From NCBI GenBank assembly GCA_973895155.1, contig OZ316893.1, positions 28,334,001 to 28,398,000 on the forward strand: 64,000 nucleotides of DNA, read 5' to 3'. The notes beneath the pieces are model-generated. The model ran no database searches and was not told where the DNA came from. It saw nothing but the letters and a program-made list of their open reading frames with translations. The position numbers and the translations under genes were made by a program. Positions 1-10,179 of the stretch are shown here, in pieces (positions within the stretch are counted from its first letter, which is position 1; each line of letters opens with the position of its first letter). Origin of the DNA: Marsupella aquatica (taxonomy: Eukaryota > Marchantiophyta).

Positions 1-1
1 T

Positions 2-2101
2 GCTCCTGAATCCTTTAAGAGGCGAAATGGTTGGGTAACCATGGACTATTTAGTTACCTCTTTGCAGCATCTTTTTCGATTTCTGTCACCAATTTTCTAT
101 CCAGAGAGTCAGACACGTATTACTCTTTCTTTCGCTGCCACCGTTATCTCTTCATTAGAACAGAAGCAGACCATCAATTGGACGAAGATCTTATATAGGG
201 TAATTCATACCCAGGTAAAGAACTTTCGTAGCAGGTTGCAAGCTGGAAAGTTGAGATTTACCAACTTGACTCCCTATCTAGCTCACATTTATCACAAGCA
301 TAAATGTCTGCTCCTTTCAGAGAAAGTTTTCTATCGTACCCATTGGAGCGCATCTACCTGTGAAGCAAATGAGTTGCCGGAAGTACGAGAAGTCCGATCC
401 AGTTCAACACTGGTGGCGTTATGCGAACTACTCACTTGCGAAGAATCTGAGCTGGTAAATGAAGTTTGGAGACTGAAAGAGACAAGAGAACCAGTTGGCG
501 GGAGAGACGAGCCAATTCTTTCCCACCCATCAGAGGATCAAGATCTTGATCAGGACAATTTTGCTTTCAGAGCGAATGACGAAGACAGGATGGATGTGGA
601 TGAAGAAAGCTTACCAGGAGAACCTCCTCAACAATATACTACTGCAGCGGATGGGTATGATAAAACTTCACAGAACCCTGCTTCACCACCCATGGAAGTG
701 AGTAATAATGCTTTAAAAGCTTTACAGGAGTATAATTCGGAAGATTCTCGTAGTCCCTCCCCAAACCTAGATGTGGTTCCTCTTGTACAACAATCAATGG
801 AACCTCCGGCGGTATTATGCCCAGAGCTTGTAAAGTTGTTTAAGGCTGATTCAGAGGACGAAATAGTAGATGTAGAAGGAGTAGCTGGACAACCAACTTC
901 ACCTAATTTTGTCATGCCATTTCCTATGTGGCCGACCCCCGAAACCAGGATAACAGTTGCTCTGATTATGTCTGAGGAGTTAGCAGAAGCATTGGCGAGA
1001 AAAGGGCCTCCTCCACACCCATCTGTTGATTGGGTTTCTCCAGCTTACCTTCCAGAAGAGAGATTACTTGAGTCTCAACACAGTCTACAGACCACTCCAT
1101 CTCTCGGACCTTCAAGCAATTTAGGGCTACCTGAGACCAAGAGTGTATCTCCACCCATACCTCTGTCTGGAACACCTGATTTGGCATTTAGCTCTGCATC
1201 AGCTTCTATCTTACTGGATTCAAGCAGAGATAAGGGTACTCGGATATCACTTGGAGATGAGAGTTCACTTATTACCGAGCAATTTCAAGTGACATATACT
1301 CGAAGACCTGGGAAAAGGTTGCGTCGTGTAAGAAATCAACAGATCTTTCATGAATCAAATTCACCAGATTTTGAGCAGCTGAAGCCCATCAACACGACAA
1401 TGGGGAATTCTTCTCCACCTCCTGCATCTTCATCTCCTGTTGTACTATCACATTGGCCTACTAAGGAGTCGGTGATACCTTCTTCAAACCCAGACATTAT
1501 TTTTCGTTGGAAAGGAGCTCCAAGCGATGGAGAGGAAGACGAAGATCCTCGTATTATCAGAGTACCTCCCAAACTTGGGCACACAGTGGTACTACCATCC
1601 CTAATTCCTATACCTAACCTTGCTTCAATTCATAAGTGGGAGAAGAATGATTTTCGGATAGCTTTCCGACATCTGGAAATGGAGAGTATACATCAACAAC
1701 AACAGATTTTACCTGGTACGTATCTACCGAGTATTCGAATGTTGATTCCCACTTATAAGCCGGGTAAGGCTATTCCTCCCATTGATAAGGGTAGAAGATA
1801 TAAATTTTCGGAATATGAAATTTGGTGTTGGGTATATGTCCTCCGACGTGCTGAAGCTCCTTTTCCGCCAATAACTCCAGAATTTCCTTGGCCATACCAA
1901 TACTCTGTTTGGGTCTGCCATGAAGGGTATGCTGTTCCGCATAAGTATGAGAAAGAGCTTGTTAAGCTACGAGAACAGTTGATACGGAATAAGGCTATGA
2001 ACTCTTCTGCTCAAAGGTATAAGTCACTTAGGAGACTAGTAAGGTTACCTACTCCTCCTTCGTGGCCGGACGTTGTCACTCAAGGGTTGTTGAGTAGATA
2101 G
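2..2101 (+). CDS. Retroelement Gag-like protein, 5' end outside the window
   Basis: A 700-codon open frame runs from the window edge to a TAG at 2101. The first Met in the window is at 41, but the frame is open upstream, so the N-terminus is probably cut off. The first ~110 residues form a compact helical-looking segment with motifs such as ISSLEQKQTINWTKILYR and LTPYLAHIYHKHKCLL, of a type I associate with plant retroelement or 'putative plant transposon' proteins. The middle (about residues 130-530) is low-complexity, rich in Pro, Ser, Asp and Glu. The last ~150 residues are again conserved-looking and basic, rich in Trp and aromatic residues. A retropepsin-like remnant starts 110 bp downstream, which supports a Gag role. 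No zinc knuckle (CCHC) is visible. It is intact, unlike the pol part. Family assignment is from memory and moderate. Confidence 0.55.
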   Translation, partial: APESFKRRNGWVTMDYLVTSLQHLFRFLSPIFYPESQTRITLSFAATVISSLEQKQTINWTKILYRVIHTQVKNFRSRLQAGKLRFTNLTPYLAHIYHKHKCLLLSEKVFYRTHWSASTCEANELPEVREVRSSSTLVALCELLTCEESELVNEVWRLKETREPVGGRDEPILSHPSEDQDLDQDNFAFRANDEDRMDVDEESLPGEPPQQYTTAADGYDKTSQNPASPPMEVSNNALKALQEYNSEDSRSPSPNLDVVPLVQQSMEPPAVLCPELVKLFKADSEDEIVDVEGVAGQPTSPNFVMPFPMWPTPETRITVALIMSEELAEALARKGPPPHPSVDWVSPAYLPEERLLESQHSLQTTPSLGPSSNLGLPETKSVSPPIPLSGTPDLAFSSASASILLDSSRDKGTRISLGDESSLITEQFQVTYTRRPGKRLRRVRNQQIFHESNSPDFEQLKPINTTMGNSSPPPASSSPVVLSHWPTKESVIPSSNPDIIFRWKGAPSDGEEDEDPRIIRVPPKLGHTVVLPSLIPIPNLASIHKWEKNDFRIAFRHLEMESIHQQQQILPGTYLPSIRMLIPTYKPGKAIPPIDKGRRYKFSEYEIWCWVYVLRRAEAPFPPITPEFPWPYQYSVWVCHEGYAVPHKYEKELVKLREQLIRNKAMNSSAQRYKSLRRLVRLPTPPSWPDVVTQGLLSR

Positions 2102-2210
2102 CAGATTTGTAACGTCTTCATGTATATAAGATTTGAAGGGGCGTTTATTCCCTGGAGTATGAATGGACCTGATTGAAGCACTGAGCAACACTTATTCTGT
2201 TTGAGTCATC

Positions 2211-2563
2211 ATGTGGACCGTAAAAGCTACTATGGATTGCTGTGATTCTCTCTCTTGCGTATTTCAGTATTCTCTTGAAGGGGAGATTAAATTGGAAGGA
2301 CACACTATGCAACACTTTATTATTGACCCAGGCTCTGGAATAAATTTACTGTCCCACAGACTGTTTCATCAATTAGTTCGCCAACACGTTCAGCCCATAT
2401 GTGCTCAAATCTCAATCGATGGATGATTAATTTTACTTTGGGGAAGAGTAAAACAAGTGCCATTACAAATTGGAGAAGAATTTTATGACCTCGATTTTTA
2501 TGTTGTGAACCCCAATGACAACCATATTCCATCAATGGTCTTGAGTACCACTTGGATTCCCTA
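2211..2563 (+). pseudogene. Broken retropepsin (aspartic protease) of the same retroelement
   Basis: From the ATG at 2211 the frame reads a beta-rich segment containing FIIDPGSGINLLS, which matches the D-T/S-G-(A/S)-x-N active-site region of retroviral-type aspartic proteases, although the usual T/S after Asp is Pro here. A TGA after codon 71 (2424-2426) interrupts it, but the same frame continues with LLWGRVKQVPLQIGEEFYD and ends in a motif like the protease's LG-x-PW (VLSTTWIP) before a second stop at about 2561. It probably followed the Gag-like frame as Gag-Pro. No reverse transcriptase, RNase H or integrase follows, so this is a deleted or non-autonomous element. The altered catalytic triplet and two stops mean no active enzyme. 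Confidence 0.6.
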
Positions 2564-2639
2564 GCCAGAAGATTTTTGATGAAGAATCCAGCACTGGTCT
2601 TTAATCAAAGCGTGGTTGTCTTGTGTGGACACGGCAAAA

Positions 2640-3560
2640 TTTCAATGGAGGGCTATGTGGAATGATGATCTCTACCATTCCTCTTGGAAGATAGTTTATT
2701 TTTGACATTTTTCAAACATTTGTTCTATTCTGGACGCTAAACAGAAACGTCTACCCTCATCGACCATGTTTTGACCGACGCTTCCAGAAACGTCCGCTCT
2801 TCTCCAATGATTCACTCCCGATGCTTTCAGCAGCGTCGACTATTCTCGAGTACTTCTGCGTCCACTCTAAAAGTGTCCACTCTGACTCGACGCTCAGAAG
2901 CGTCCATCCACACCCGACGCTTTTAGAAGCGTCCCTCATTTTCCGATACTTAGATTTAACTTTCAAAATAGATTACCCATATAGTAGTATTTTCCGACCT
3001 CTAAGTACTTATGCTGTACTTTCCTCATACTTAGTTCAAGTTCAACAGGTATAGCTTTTCATATTTCCTTCATTTTAGGACCTTAGCACTTATAAGACAG
3101 AGTAGGATGCTCATTTGAACCAGAGAGGGAGAGAGAGAGTTAGAGACAACACTCTATTCAGAATTGGATCTTCTGAATAGTCCCTCCTCCTTCCATTGTA
3201 ACAAGGCATGTTGAGAGTGCATTGTATGGAAGTGAAGCAACATTTGTTTGAAGTTGTGATTGAAACTCATGAATTCCTGTGGTGATTGAATTTAGTTACA
3301 GACTTCTAAGACTCGTATTGAATTCACTGCTAGGCTTGCTTGTAGAGTCAAGATTCGCTAGCCAATTCAAGAGTAGTTGTTGATGAATGAGAAATAAATT
3401 TGATTCTCAGAGCTTTCAGTACCGTTGCTTTGTTCCAGAATATGACTTAGAGTTTGACTGAATTGTGCGATGCTGATGTTAAACCGTGTTGATGGCATTT
3501 TAAGGCATATCATTACATTTGCAACCAGAAAGCTGCTTTGTTTATCAGATTCAGAACTTC
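2640..3560 (+). other. Possible 3' LTR or trailer of the retroelement
   Basis: Non-coding sequence directly after the protease remnant. It contains four imperfect palindromes of the type GACGCT-n-AGAAGCGTC (about 2785-2936), as seen in repeated U3 elements, then a purine tract GAGAGGGAGAGAGAGAG at about 3123, followed by a T/C-rich stretch, which resembles an R/U5 segment. TGATGATC near 2661 and ATCATTACA near 3521 could be the TG...CA ends, but a second LTR would lie outside the window, so the boundaries are guesses. Confidence 0.3.
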
Positions 3561-4799
3561 ATCTCTGTTCAATTTTGTATCTTCAGTAGAAAGATTGATG
3601 AGTTGAGAGACTTTAGGCGTGCTTATATTGAGACCAAGTCCTTTCTGAAGGTGTGGCAATAATTTACTAGAGTCTCCAAAACTGGAATCATTTCCTTTGT
3701 AGTCTGTAAATCTGAAGTTAGGTTATTTTTATGTTTTGTTTACTTTATTTTGTTGAGAAGTAAAGAAAGTGTAGAGCTATGAGTTCTATATCACTCAGAA
3801 TGATGAAAGTTAGTCAATTCATACCAAAATATGTTCTTTAAGGGATCAGAATCTTGGTTTTAAGTGAGAAATTACACTTTTGATACTTATTGCTATATGA
3901 CAAGTAGAAGGTTCAACTTGAATCTCCTCCTTTCAGAAATATTGGATGCCTTGCATGGCCTTTATGAGGCCTCGGGTCCCAGTAGAAAACATACTAGATT
4001 ATTGAGAGTCAAAGAGTTGGTGAGTAAGGAATGTCTTAGGTGGATTACTCGTTCGGATGCGTGGCTTTCTAGTTGAAACAGTCATAACTTACAGGATTTT
4101 TCTTTGACTAGTGTTTTTTCCTACCTTGTTCCCTCCTTTTGAGCCCTTGCACCTTTGGACTCCTTTGGTCTCACCAAGTTTGCATTTTGCTGCTTCGGTT
4201 TTTGTTGCCCTGTTGGGCCCCCCTTCCCATGGGTTTCTATGGTTTTTTTGAAGGAAAAAAAACCATTTACTTGGTTTGAAGAAATATTAGGATTGGGACT
4301 GTGCCTATCAGGTCCTAACTAGCTTTGGAGTTGCCTCTAGAAAATTGGTTTTAAAGCTCATTGTCATGAAATGAAATGAATGGTATATCTAGGGTCCAAC
4401 ATGATGAATACTTGGTCAAGAATACCACTCTCATTCTATTCTCCAAGATAAATCACCTAATAGTGGATGAGAGTGTCAAAATGGATGATGTATTTATAGG
4501 CCTTTCAAGGTTTTGTAAGAACTTAAGGGAGATGTTGAGGAAAACTATCCACTTGACATTGAGATTCACTTTCACTACTAGGTCCTTTTCACCTCCTCCC
4601 CTTGAAGAAGCCTTTCTTTGTTAGACCATCATCTCCTCTTAACCCTCTGGTTTTTCCACTCCTAGCATAAGATGCCATGATTCATACTCTTACACATTTT
4701 CCTATGATCCTATATTTTTCAAATTAAAGAATCTAGACTTTAACTTGTCCAGAGTAATAAAAAATAATTATAAATACAAATAATATATCTACTTTTTTA
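3561..4799. other. No gene recognised
   Basis: AT-rich sequence with only short open frames and no protein I recognise on either strand. A C/T-rich stretch lies at about 4120-4245. I see no clear transposon ends or tandem repeats. The minus-strand oxygenase gene terminates at its right edge. Confidence 0.4.
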
Positions 4800-6433
4800 T
4801 TAATGTTTTTTTCGTAAAAGTCTATCTAATTTTTTGTTTATGGTAACAGCTCCTACGTATATAGGATTTGATGTTGGAATTCTATATCCTGTGCCATGGA
4901 CAACGTCACTACGAAATGAAAATAAATTACCATCTCTAATAGGTAATAATATTCCATACTCTGGAATAACAAAATTTCCAGGAGAAATTTTGGCATCAGG
5001 ATGACTAACATAACATAAAGTAAATTCTGCTGTATCATGATCAGCGTGAGTTTCTACACAATAATCTTTACTAATATATAATTGATAAGCACTAGGACCT
5101 TTACATTTTAGTGCTTTATCAAATATGTTCATCTTATAATCATTTGAATGTAAGTAAGGATGAGAATAATCTAAAAAACTGTCTAACATTTGTGGACATA
5201 ACCACATGTACAGTCCAAGAATAATATCGATTAACTCTCGATGAGAATATTTATTTACCATGTCTTCAAAATTGGCTGCATCAGGACAATCTTGATTGAA
5301 GAATGTCTTTATCTTTTGTTCATGGGTATAAAAAGATACACAACTTTGATCTTTTTTGTAAGGATTATGAAAAGGACCAAACCCCGTCATCTTACTTTCC
5401 CATGATCTTTTTCCTTTCCCTCTTTGGATAACATGATGGGCAGCATGTAATTGTTCTAATAATCTTCGAATGAAGACCATTGAATCAGGTGATAGGATAT
5501 CTTGATGGAATATCATTGCTATCAGATATGGGTTGACTCCAGACCTATCAAAAAGATAAGTAAACCCTTTCTTTTCTTCTATGATAATAAGGTCTGATGG
5601 AAATTTTAAGAAACTAAAGTTTGGATCAGAGGTAAATGTTGTTGTAGTTTGATCCCAATCACCTAAAATTACACCAGTAAGTGTTTTTAGTTTTGAAGAG
5701 GAAATACGTTGAACGTCTACTTCAACTTTGGCATAAGTTCCTCCACTTCTACAAAGATTATCTCTTTCTTTTTGAAAAAGTTTAAGCTTTCTAATGTTAA
5801 GATTAGAAAACATGGAAATTGATTTTTTCAAAGGTTGAGGTAATTTTAGTCTGAAACCATGATGAAGAAAGATGTCATCAATTTCAATGAACACCTCAGG
5901 AGGAAAGATCTGAATGATATGGCTTCTACAATTTTGATACCCATTCAAGAATAGTGTTCTTGAAAATCTTGAAGACTCTAGTTTAAGAACTTTTTTAACA
6001 AAAAGTTCAAGAATGTTGTCGTGACATAGAATCCAATGAAGTGCAAACTTCAATTTTATGGTATCTAATTTTTTAAGGTCTTCCCACACTGTAGCAAATA
6101 CATCCACAGAAAAATCTTCCCCCAATTCTTTTTTTCTCAAAGTATTACGCTTTCTTTTTCCCATCTGCCATGTAAGAACAAATAATTTATTTAGTAAAAA
6201 TTACAATTCCGGTCAAATAGTACACGAACCATTTAAGATCTGAGTACCGAAATGCCGTAAGTTGTAACTTTTGTCATTGGATTTACAAACCATTTAAGAT
6301 TTAGGAGGACAGAAAGGAATAAATTTGATGTTTAGGTACTCACCTTCCCAAAGGTACTGATTTGTCCAAAGTAGTTGTCACTTCTTTTCTTGGGTCTGGC
6401 TTCAATATTGTACAAATGTTGACATGAATGATA
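4800..6433 (-). CDS. TET/JBP-like 2-oxoglutarate/Fe(II) oxygenase, at least two exons
   Basis: The main exon (6164 to 4800) encodes 454 residues. Near the C-terminus (residues 373-428) it has ETHADHD, giving an HxD iron motif, then GNFVIPEYGILLPIRDGN, then SDVVHGTGYR with the distal His423 and Arg428. The order HxD, (G)NFxIPEYGxxLPxRxGN, xHG matches the TET/JBP branch of double-stranded beta-helix dioxygenases, which oxidise 5-methylcytosine or thymine in DNA. The first ATG follows immediately after a splice acceptor (GGCAG). An upstream exon at 6433-6344, exactly 30 codons (YHSCQH...NIEARPKKRSDN), ends in AAG|GTGAGT and is in phase over a 179-bp intron (6165-6343), so the true start is further upstream and not identified. 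The rest of the N-terminal half is Lys-rich and unrecognised. No stop or frameshift is visible. The next gene upstream on this strand encodes the PHD protein. DNA oxidation as its role is inferred from family; another 2OG oxygenase family is possible. Confidence 0.62.
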
Positions 6434-6823
6434 CTGCACAGAATACAAAAAGGAGATAGTGTCTTGAGTATTGTTTTGTGATAACACATATAAAGTATGT
6501 TATAAATGAAGGACTACCCATTGAATCAGAATCAAGAACTTATACAAATTAAGAATTTGTCATCCGTTAAAAAAGCCTTAAATACTTCATAGACACATAA
6601 TAATAAGTTTATAATTTTATTAATTTTCAAAATGATTGCTCAGTCTGAAGAGATCATGGAAGGCTTAAGATAAGTTTTTAGTGGCATGTACCTAGCCACA
6701 TGTAAGCACAAGATAACTGTTGCCTAATATCTCAATGGCCCTTCTCATCAAAAATGAACTCTCTGCAATCTCCAAACAATACATCCACATTAGGGGCACT
6801 ATGCCAACCCACTTTGTTCAGCT
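6434..6823 (-). other. 3' flank of the PHD gene, homologous to the CACTA cargo flank
   Basis: Read on the minus strand, about 6823 down to 6620 aligns with 40,714-40,930 inside the CACTA element: GAAGCTGAACA, GATGTGGATGTA, GAGATTGCAGAGA, TTATCTTGTGCT and TACATGCC recur in order. Homology therefore extends past the stop codon into 3' non-coding sequence and then fades, after which this locus carries the oxygenase gene while the CACTA copy carries the BRCT gene. Confidence 0.65.
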
Positions 6824-7504
6824 TCAAAGCCAAGATATGTGATCTCTGATAGGAATGCGCAAAATAGGATCAATTGGATGGCGATGACAATAAAATATCC
6901 ATCGATCAACGCCATGTGCAGAGTGATCATAGATTTCTCTATCACAAGCATAGCCTTCTGCTTGAAGGTCCTTCAAGCAATGAAAATGCCACATTGTGGG
7001 ACATCTAACACAATGGACTATGTCTGTCCAATACTCATCATCATGCTCACCACATGCCTTGCATGTATGAACTGGGCAAACTGTGGCATGAGTAGGCAAA
7101 CATGACAAACAATAAAATCTCATGCAAAATTTGTCAGGGCATTTCCTAACAACTGGTCCAGCATCAGCAAAGGTCTCATAAGACCCCAACTTCCCACACT
7201 GTGCACACTTAGCTTGCTTCTCTACACAATCAGTGCACATCCAGGCTCCCTCGTGTGCAGAGGGGAGGCCCACCCCTGGACAGTTGTTCTCTACGGCAAG
7301 GTTAGACTCAGGGTTTAGGTGGAAATGTCTCATGCATTGGCCATCACAGATAACCAAGCCCCCACCATCATCACAAATGGCACAACAATGAGCTGCCTTC
7401 TGGTACACTTGACTCTTGGAGAACTTTTCACAATCTGTCCCAAACACCTGCGTGTTGCTCACCTCTGTCTTAGGCTTCTTGGCCTTCTGCTTGTTACGTG
7501 CCAT
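6824..7504 (-). CDS. Triple PHD-type zinc-finger protein, EDM2-like
   Basis: 226 residues. PHD1 spans C41-C93 (CAICDDGGGLVIC, FHLNPES, WMCTDC), a second Cys-rich module spans C100-C143 (CAQCGKLGSYE, KCPDKFCMRFYC) and a third spans C148-C176 (CKACGEHDDEYW, CVRCPTMWHFHC). The tail GVDRWIFYCHRH...IPIRDHISWL resembles the segment after the PHD modules of plant EDM2, a chromatin reader acting on silenced repeats and transposons. EDM2's larger C-terminal part is absent, so this is a stand-alone reader module. The N-terminus is basic (KQKAKKPK), suggesting nuclear location. The ATG lies just after a conserved acceptor-like TAG|GC, so a 5' UTR or upstream intron is likely. It is 79% identical (179/226, no gaps, my count) to the protein at 40,033 in the CACTA element. 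All zinc ligands are kept in both, suggesting selection. The EDM2 resemblance is from memory. Confidence 0.8.
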   Translation of the reverse strand: MARNKQKAKKPKTEVSNTQVFGTDCEKFSKSQVYQKAAHCCAICDDGGGLVICDGQCMRHFHLNPESNLAVENNCPGVGLPSAHEGAWMCTDCVEKQAKCAQCGKLGSYETFADAGPVVRKCPDKFCMRFYCLSCLPTHATVCPVHTCKACGEHDDEYWTDIVHCVRCPTMWHFHCLKDLQAEGYACDREIYDHSAHGVDRWIFYCHRHPIDPILRIPIRDHISWL

Positions 7505-7708
7505 GCCTACAAATCAATAAGACATTGCAGTTTAGTTGACATACTGGAAAGACATTTGCTGTAATTGGAATGAATTGGAAGTGTCACTGTGTATAGGATG
7601 GACACCAGCCCTACCTTCAGTTTGGTGAGTCCACGCAGAGATCTGACCTACTACTACAATTGCTCACCCTACACCTCAATTCTGTGTTCACATGAAAAGC
7701 CAAAAGAA
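7505..7708. other. Short spacer before the duplicated segment
   Basis: On the minus strand this is the upstream region of the PHD gene, ending in a pyrimidine-rich tract and TTTGTAG next to the ATG. It shows no clear homology to the upstream region of the CACTA-borne PHD gene apart from the acceptor-like end. Confidence 0.4.
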
Positions 7709-7710
7709 CT

Positions 7711-7860
7711 GTATATATCTTCTCTGCACAGCGCGTGCAATGAGGCCGGTCTTCAGGCCATTTCAGGGTATTTAGGGACCGCGGTGCATGGTCTCCTACA
7801 TGCAGTGCACGGTCTCAACGTTTCATTATTTGGACTCCCACAACATTATTATTAAAACCT
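7711..7860 (+). repeat. Copy of a ~150-bp repeat at the duplication boundary
   Basis: Begins GTATATATCTTCTCTGCACA and continues through GCAATGAGGCCGGTCTTCAG and GCAGTGCACGGTCTCAACG. The same unit forms a tandem array at 29,089-29,840 and starts copy 2 at 51,547. It is therefore the common sequence at both left edges of the duplicated segment. Confidence 0.9.
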
Positions 7861-8846
7861 TTAAACTCCACTAGTATTGATTAGGGTGACTTACGGGTGG
7901 TTGCCGTAGGCTCCCATAACATTATTTTTTAAGTGTTCATACACCACTAGCATTCATTGTGACTCACTTGTAGTCCCGCACTCCCATAACATTTCCAATA
8001 AATGTCTTTTGCAGCTATAACATTCATGTTGAAACCATTGGACTCCGTTAGCATCAAAAGTGTCACCATTCAATTTGGGATCGTGAGAAATACAAAGGAA
8101 ACAAAGCTTGGTCAATGCTTCTAGAATTCTTGTACCAGCCTTCAATCTGGTTCCTTAATGTGCTCGTCACCTTCAAATTCCCTTCTGCATTATTGTTGGG
8201 TCGGTATTTTGGTCGGGAAGCATTGGCCTTCGAGAATTCCTGTCGCTGGCCTTCAATCTGGTCCTGACTGTGCTCGCCACCTCCAAATTCCCTTCAATCT
8301 GCATCTTGAATCTTGCATCGCTTGGATGGCGTACTGACATCGTCAATAATTGCAGCAAGTGATGGATTAGAGTCATTCACTGTCGGATGCAGTCTTCGAG
8401 CGAAGGCATTTCTGAATGGTTGCATTTTTTATGCTTACTGGTGGCAGTGGCGTGGCGTGGTTTCAGGCTGAGTGTGCAGTGATGGAGCTTCTCTTCTGTA
8501 CAACATCCATGGTTGCGGTATCCATGCCTTGCTACTCACCTCCATCTGTGTTGCAACTCCATTCAGACACTCCTAGGACCCAAATCGCCTTCACTGTCCA
8601 ACCCACCATACAACACTCTTATGTAAAGGCTGTGTCTCACATGCGATACATGGTATGTCTCCAAGTTTCAGCATATGGACTCCCACAACATTTCCGGTTA
8701 AAGTGGAGGCTCCCATAACATTTCCGGTTAAACCGTAGACTCCCATAGCTTTCATGTTGAAACCTTTAAACTCCGTTAGCATCAAATGTGTCACCATTCA
8801 ATTTTGGACGTGGGAAATGAGATACAAAATTTTGGACGTGGGAAAT
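7861..8846. other. No gene recognised; repeated short phrases
   Basis: The phrase 'actcccataacatt' with variants (tttccggttaaa, gttgaaacc) recurs several times between 7850 and 8790. Two related sentences containing CCTTCAATCTGGT occur at 8141 and 8250. Open frames of up to 100 codons on both strands overlap each other and look like chance. No protein family is visible. Confidence 0.4.
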
Positions 8847-9092
8847 GCCCATGTGCTCAGATGGGTATGTATGTTTCAAATTACAGTATTTTGAAGGTTG
8901 GGGGTTACGAGGGATGGGGTATTCCAAAACGCACAGCCACCATGTGTTGGGGTAATGCAAGTGCCAATGTGCTCCGAAGGGTATGTATGTATCAAATTAC
9001 AGTATTTTGAAGGTTGGGGGTATGAGGGATGGGGTATTCTAAAATGCACAGCCACCATGGGCTGGGGTAATGCAAATTAATGCCCATGTGCT
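8847..9092 (+). repeat. Tandem repeat, period 116-119 bp, two copies
   Basis: Units start at 8847 and 8963 with GCC(C/A)ATGTGCTC and run through TCAAATTACAGTATTTTGAA, GGGATGGGGTATTC and GCACAGCCACCATG. A third start appears at 9082 but is cut short. A more diverged partial copy lies at about 9432-9505. Confidence 0.85.
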
Positions 9093-10179
9093 CTGAAGGG
9101 TATTAATAGGATAATGTCCTGGTTAGAGGGCATTGTGGGATATAATGCCCGTAACTAGGACATTTAATGTACGTAAAAACTTGAGTGACTTTTTGGTAAC
9201 AAACAAGAAAAAGTGAATCCCTGAAATAGAAAATTCAAATTAAAGGGTCATCCAAGAAGTGGTTGCTATGGAATTGGCCAAAAATATACCTTCTTTAGTT
9301 ATATTAGATTCTATTCATAGATATTGTGTTAGTATCAGGTAGGTGTTTTGTATAATCCCCTCCTCAAAAAAAGGGGTGCATTATGGAGAATTAATGCACT
9401 CAAATATACAAAGAGAAAAGCCACGAAAGTCTTTACGTATCAAAATTACAGTATTGAAGGTGAAGGGGGGTACGTGGGATGGGGGTATTCTATAACGCAC
9501 AGCCACAGTTGAAGCCACTTTGATAAGTGATTACTCAGTTGAACAATAGGAGAGCAATGCTGCTCTAAGTGGAATGTCTTATTTTGTTTACGAGTGGAAT
9601 GTCTTGTTTTGTGGACTACCGTAAACAGACATGTTCATTAATGAAGAAATGCGGTGCTGGTCAGACTGTCCTCACTGTTGTTTTTATAAAGTGGGATGAG
9701 AAGCTATTGACAAACCACATCATCACTGACCACACACACTCTTACTGTATAATAATCAGAAGTACTCACTGTACTGTCCAGTAGTCTGCGTTTTTGGATT
9801 AGTTGTGATGATTTCTGTTCAGTCTGCTACTATAAGGAGGTTGAATGGGCAACCTTCCAGTATGGGTGAAGGTTTTTTCGGGAACAAACAGGCACAGCAG
9901 GGTAGTATGGTTGAATTGCCTAATCTATCTTGTTGTGGGCATTGTATTGCACCTCGCGCTAACCCTTGGTACACTCTTAATCTTAAAAGGTGTTCATCTG
10001 TAAAGGCCAAGTATTCTGATAAACCCACACAACACTATTGAAAGAAAAGGAACAAGGTTTAGGGTTTAGAGTATTCTGAGAAAACCACACACTGTTGACA
10101 CTGTTTACATGATAAATGGCCATTGTCAGTAAGAGATACAAAAGTTGAGGTCATGTAATGCGGTATTATGGTTCATATT
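9093..10179. other. No gene recognised
   Basis: AT-rich unique-looking sequence apart from the diverged partial repeat at 9432-9505. A 78-codon frame at 9805-10,041 (+) and its antisense shadow carry no recognisable motif. A short telomere-like GTTTAGGGTTTAG lies near 10,058. Confidence 0.4.
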
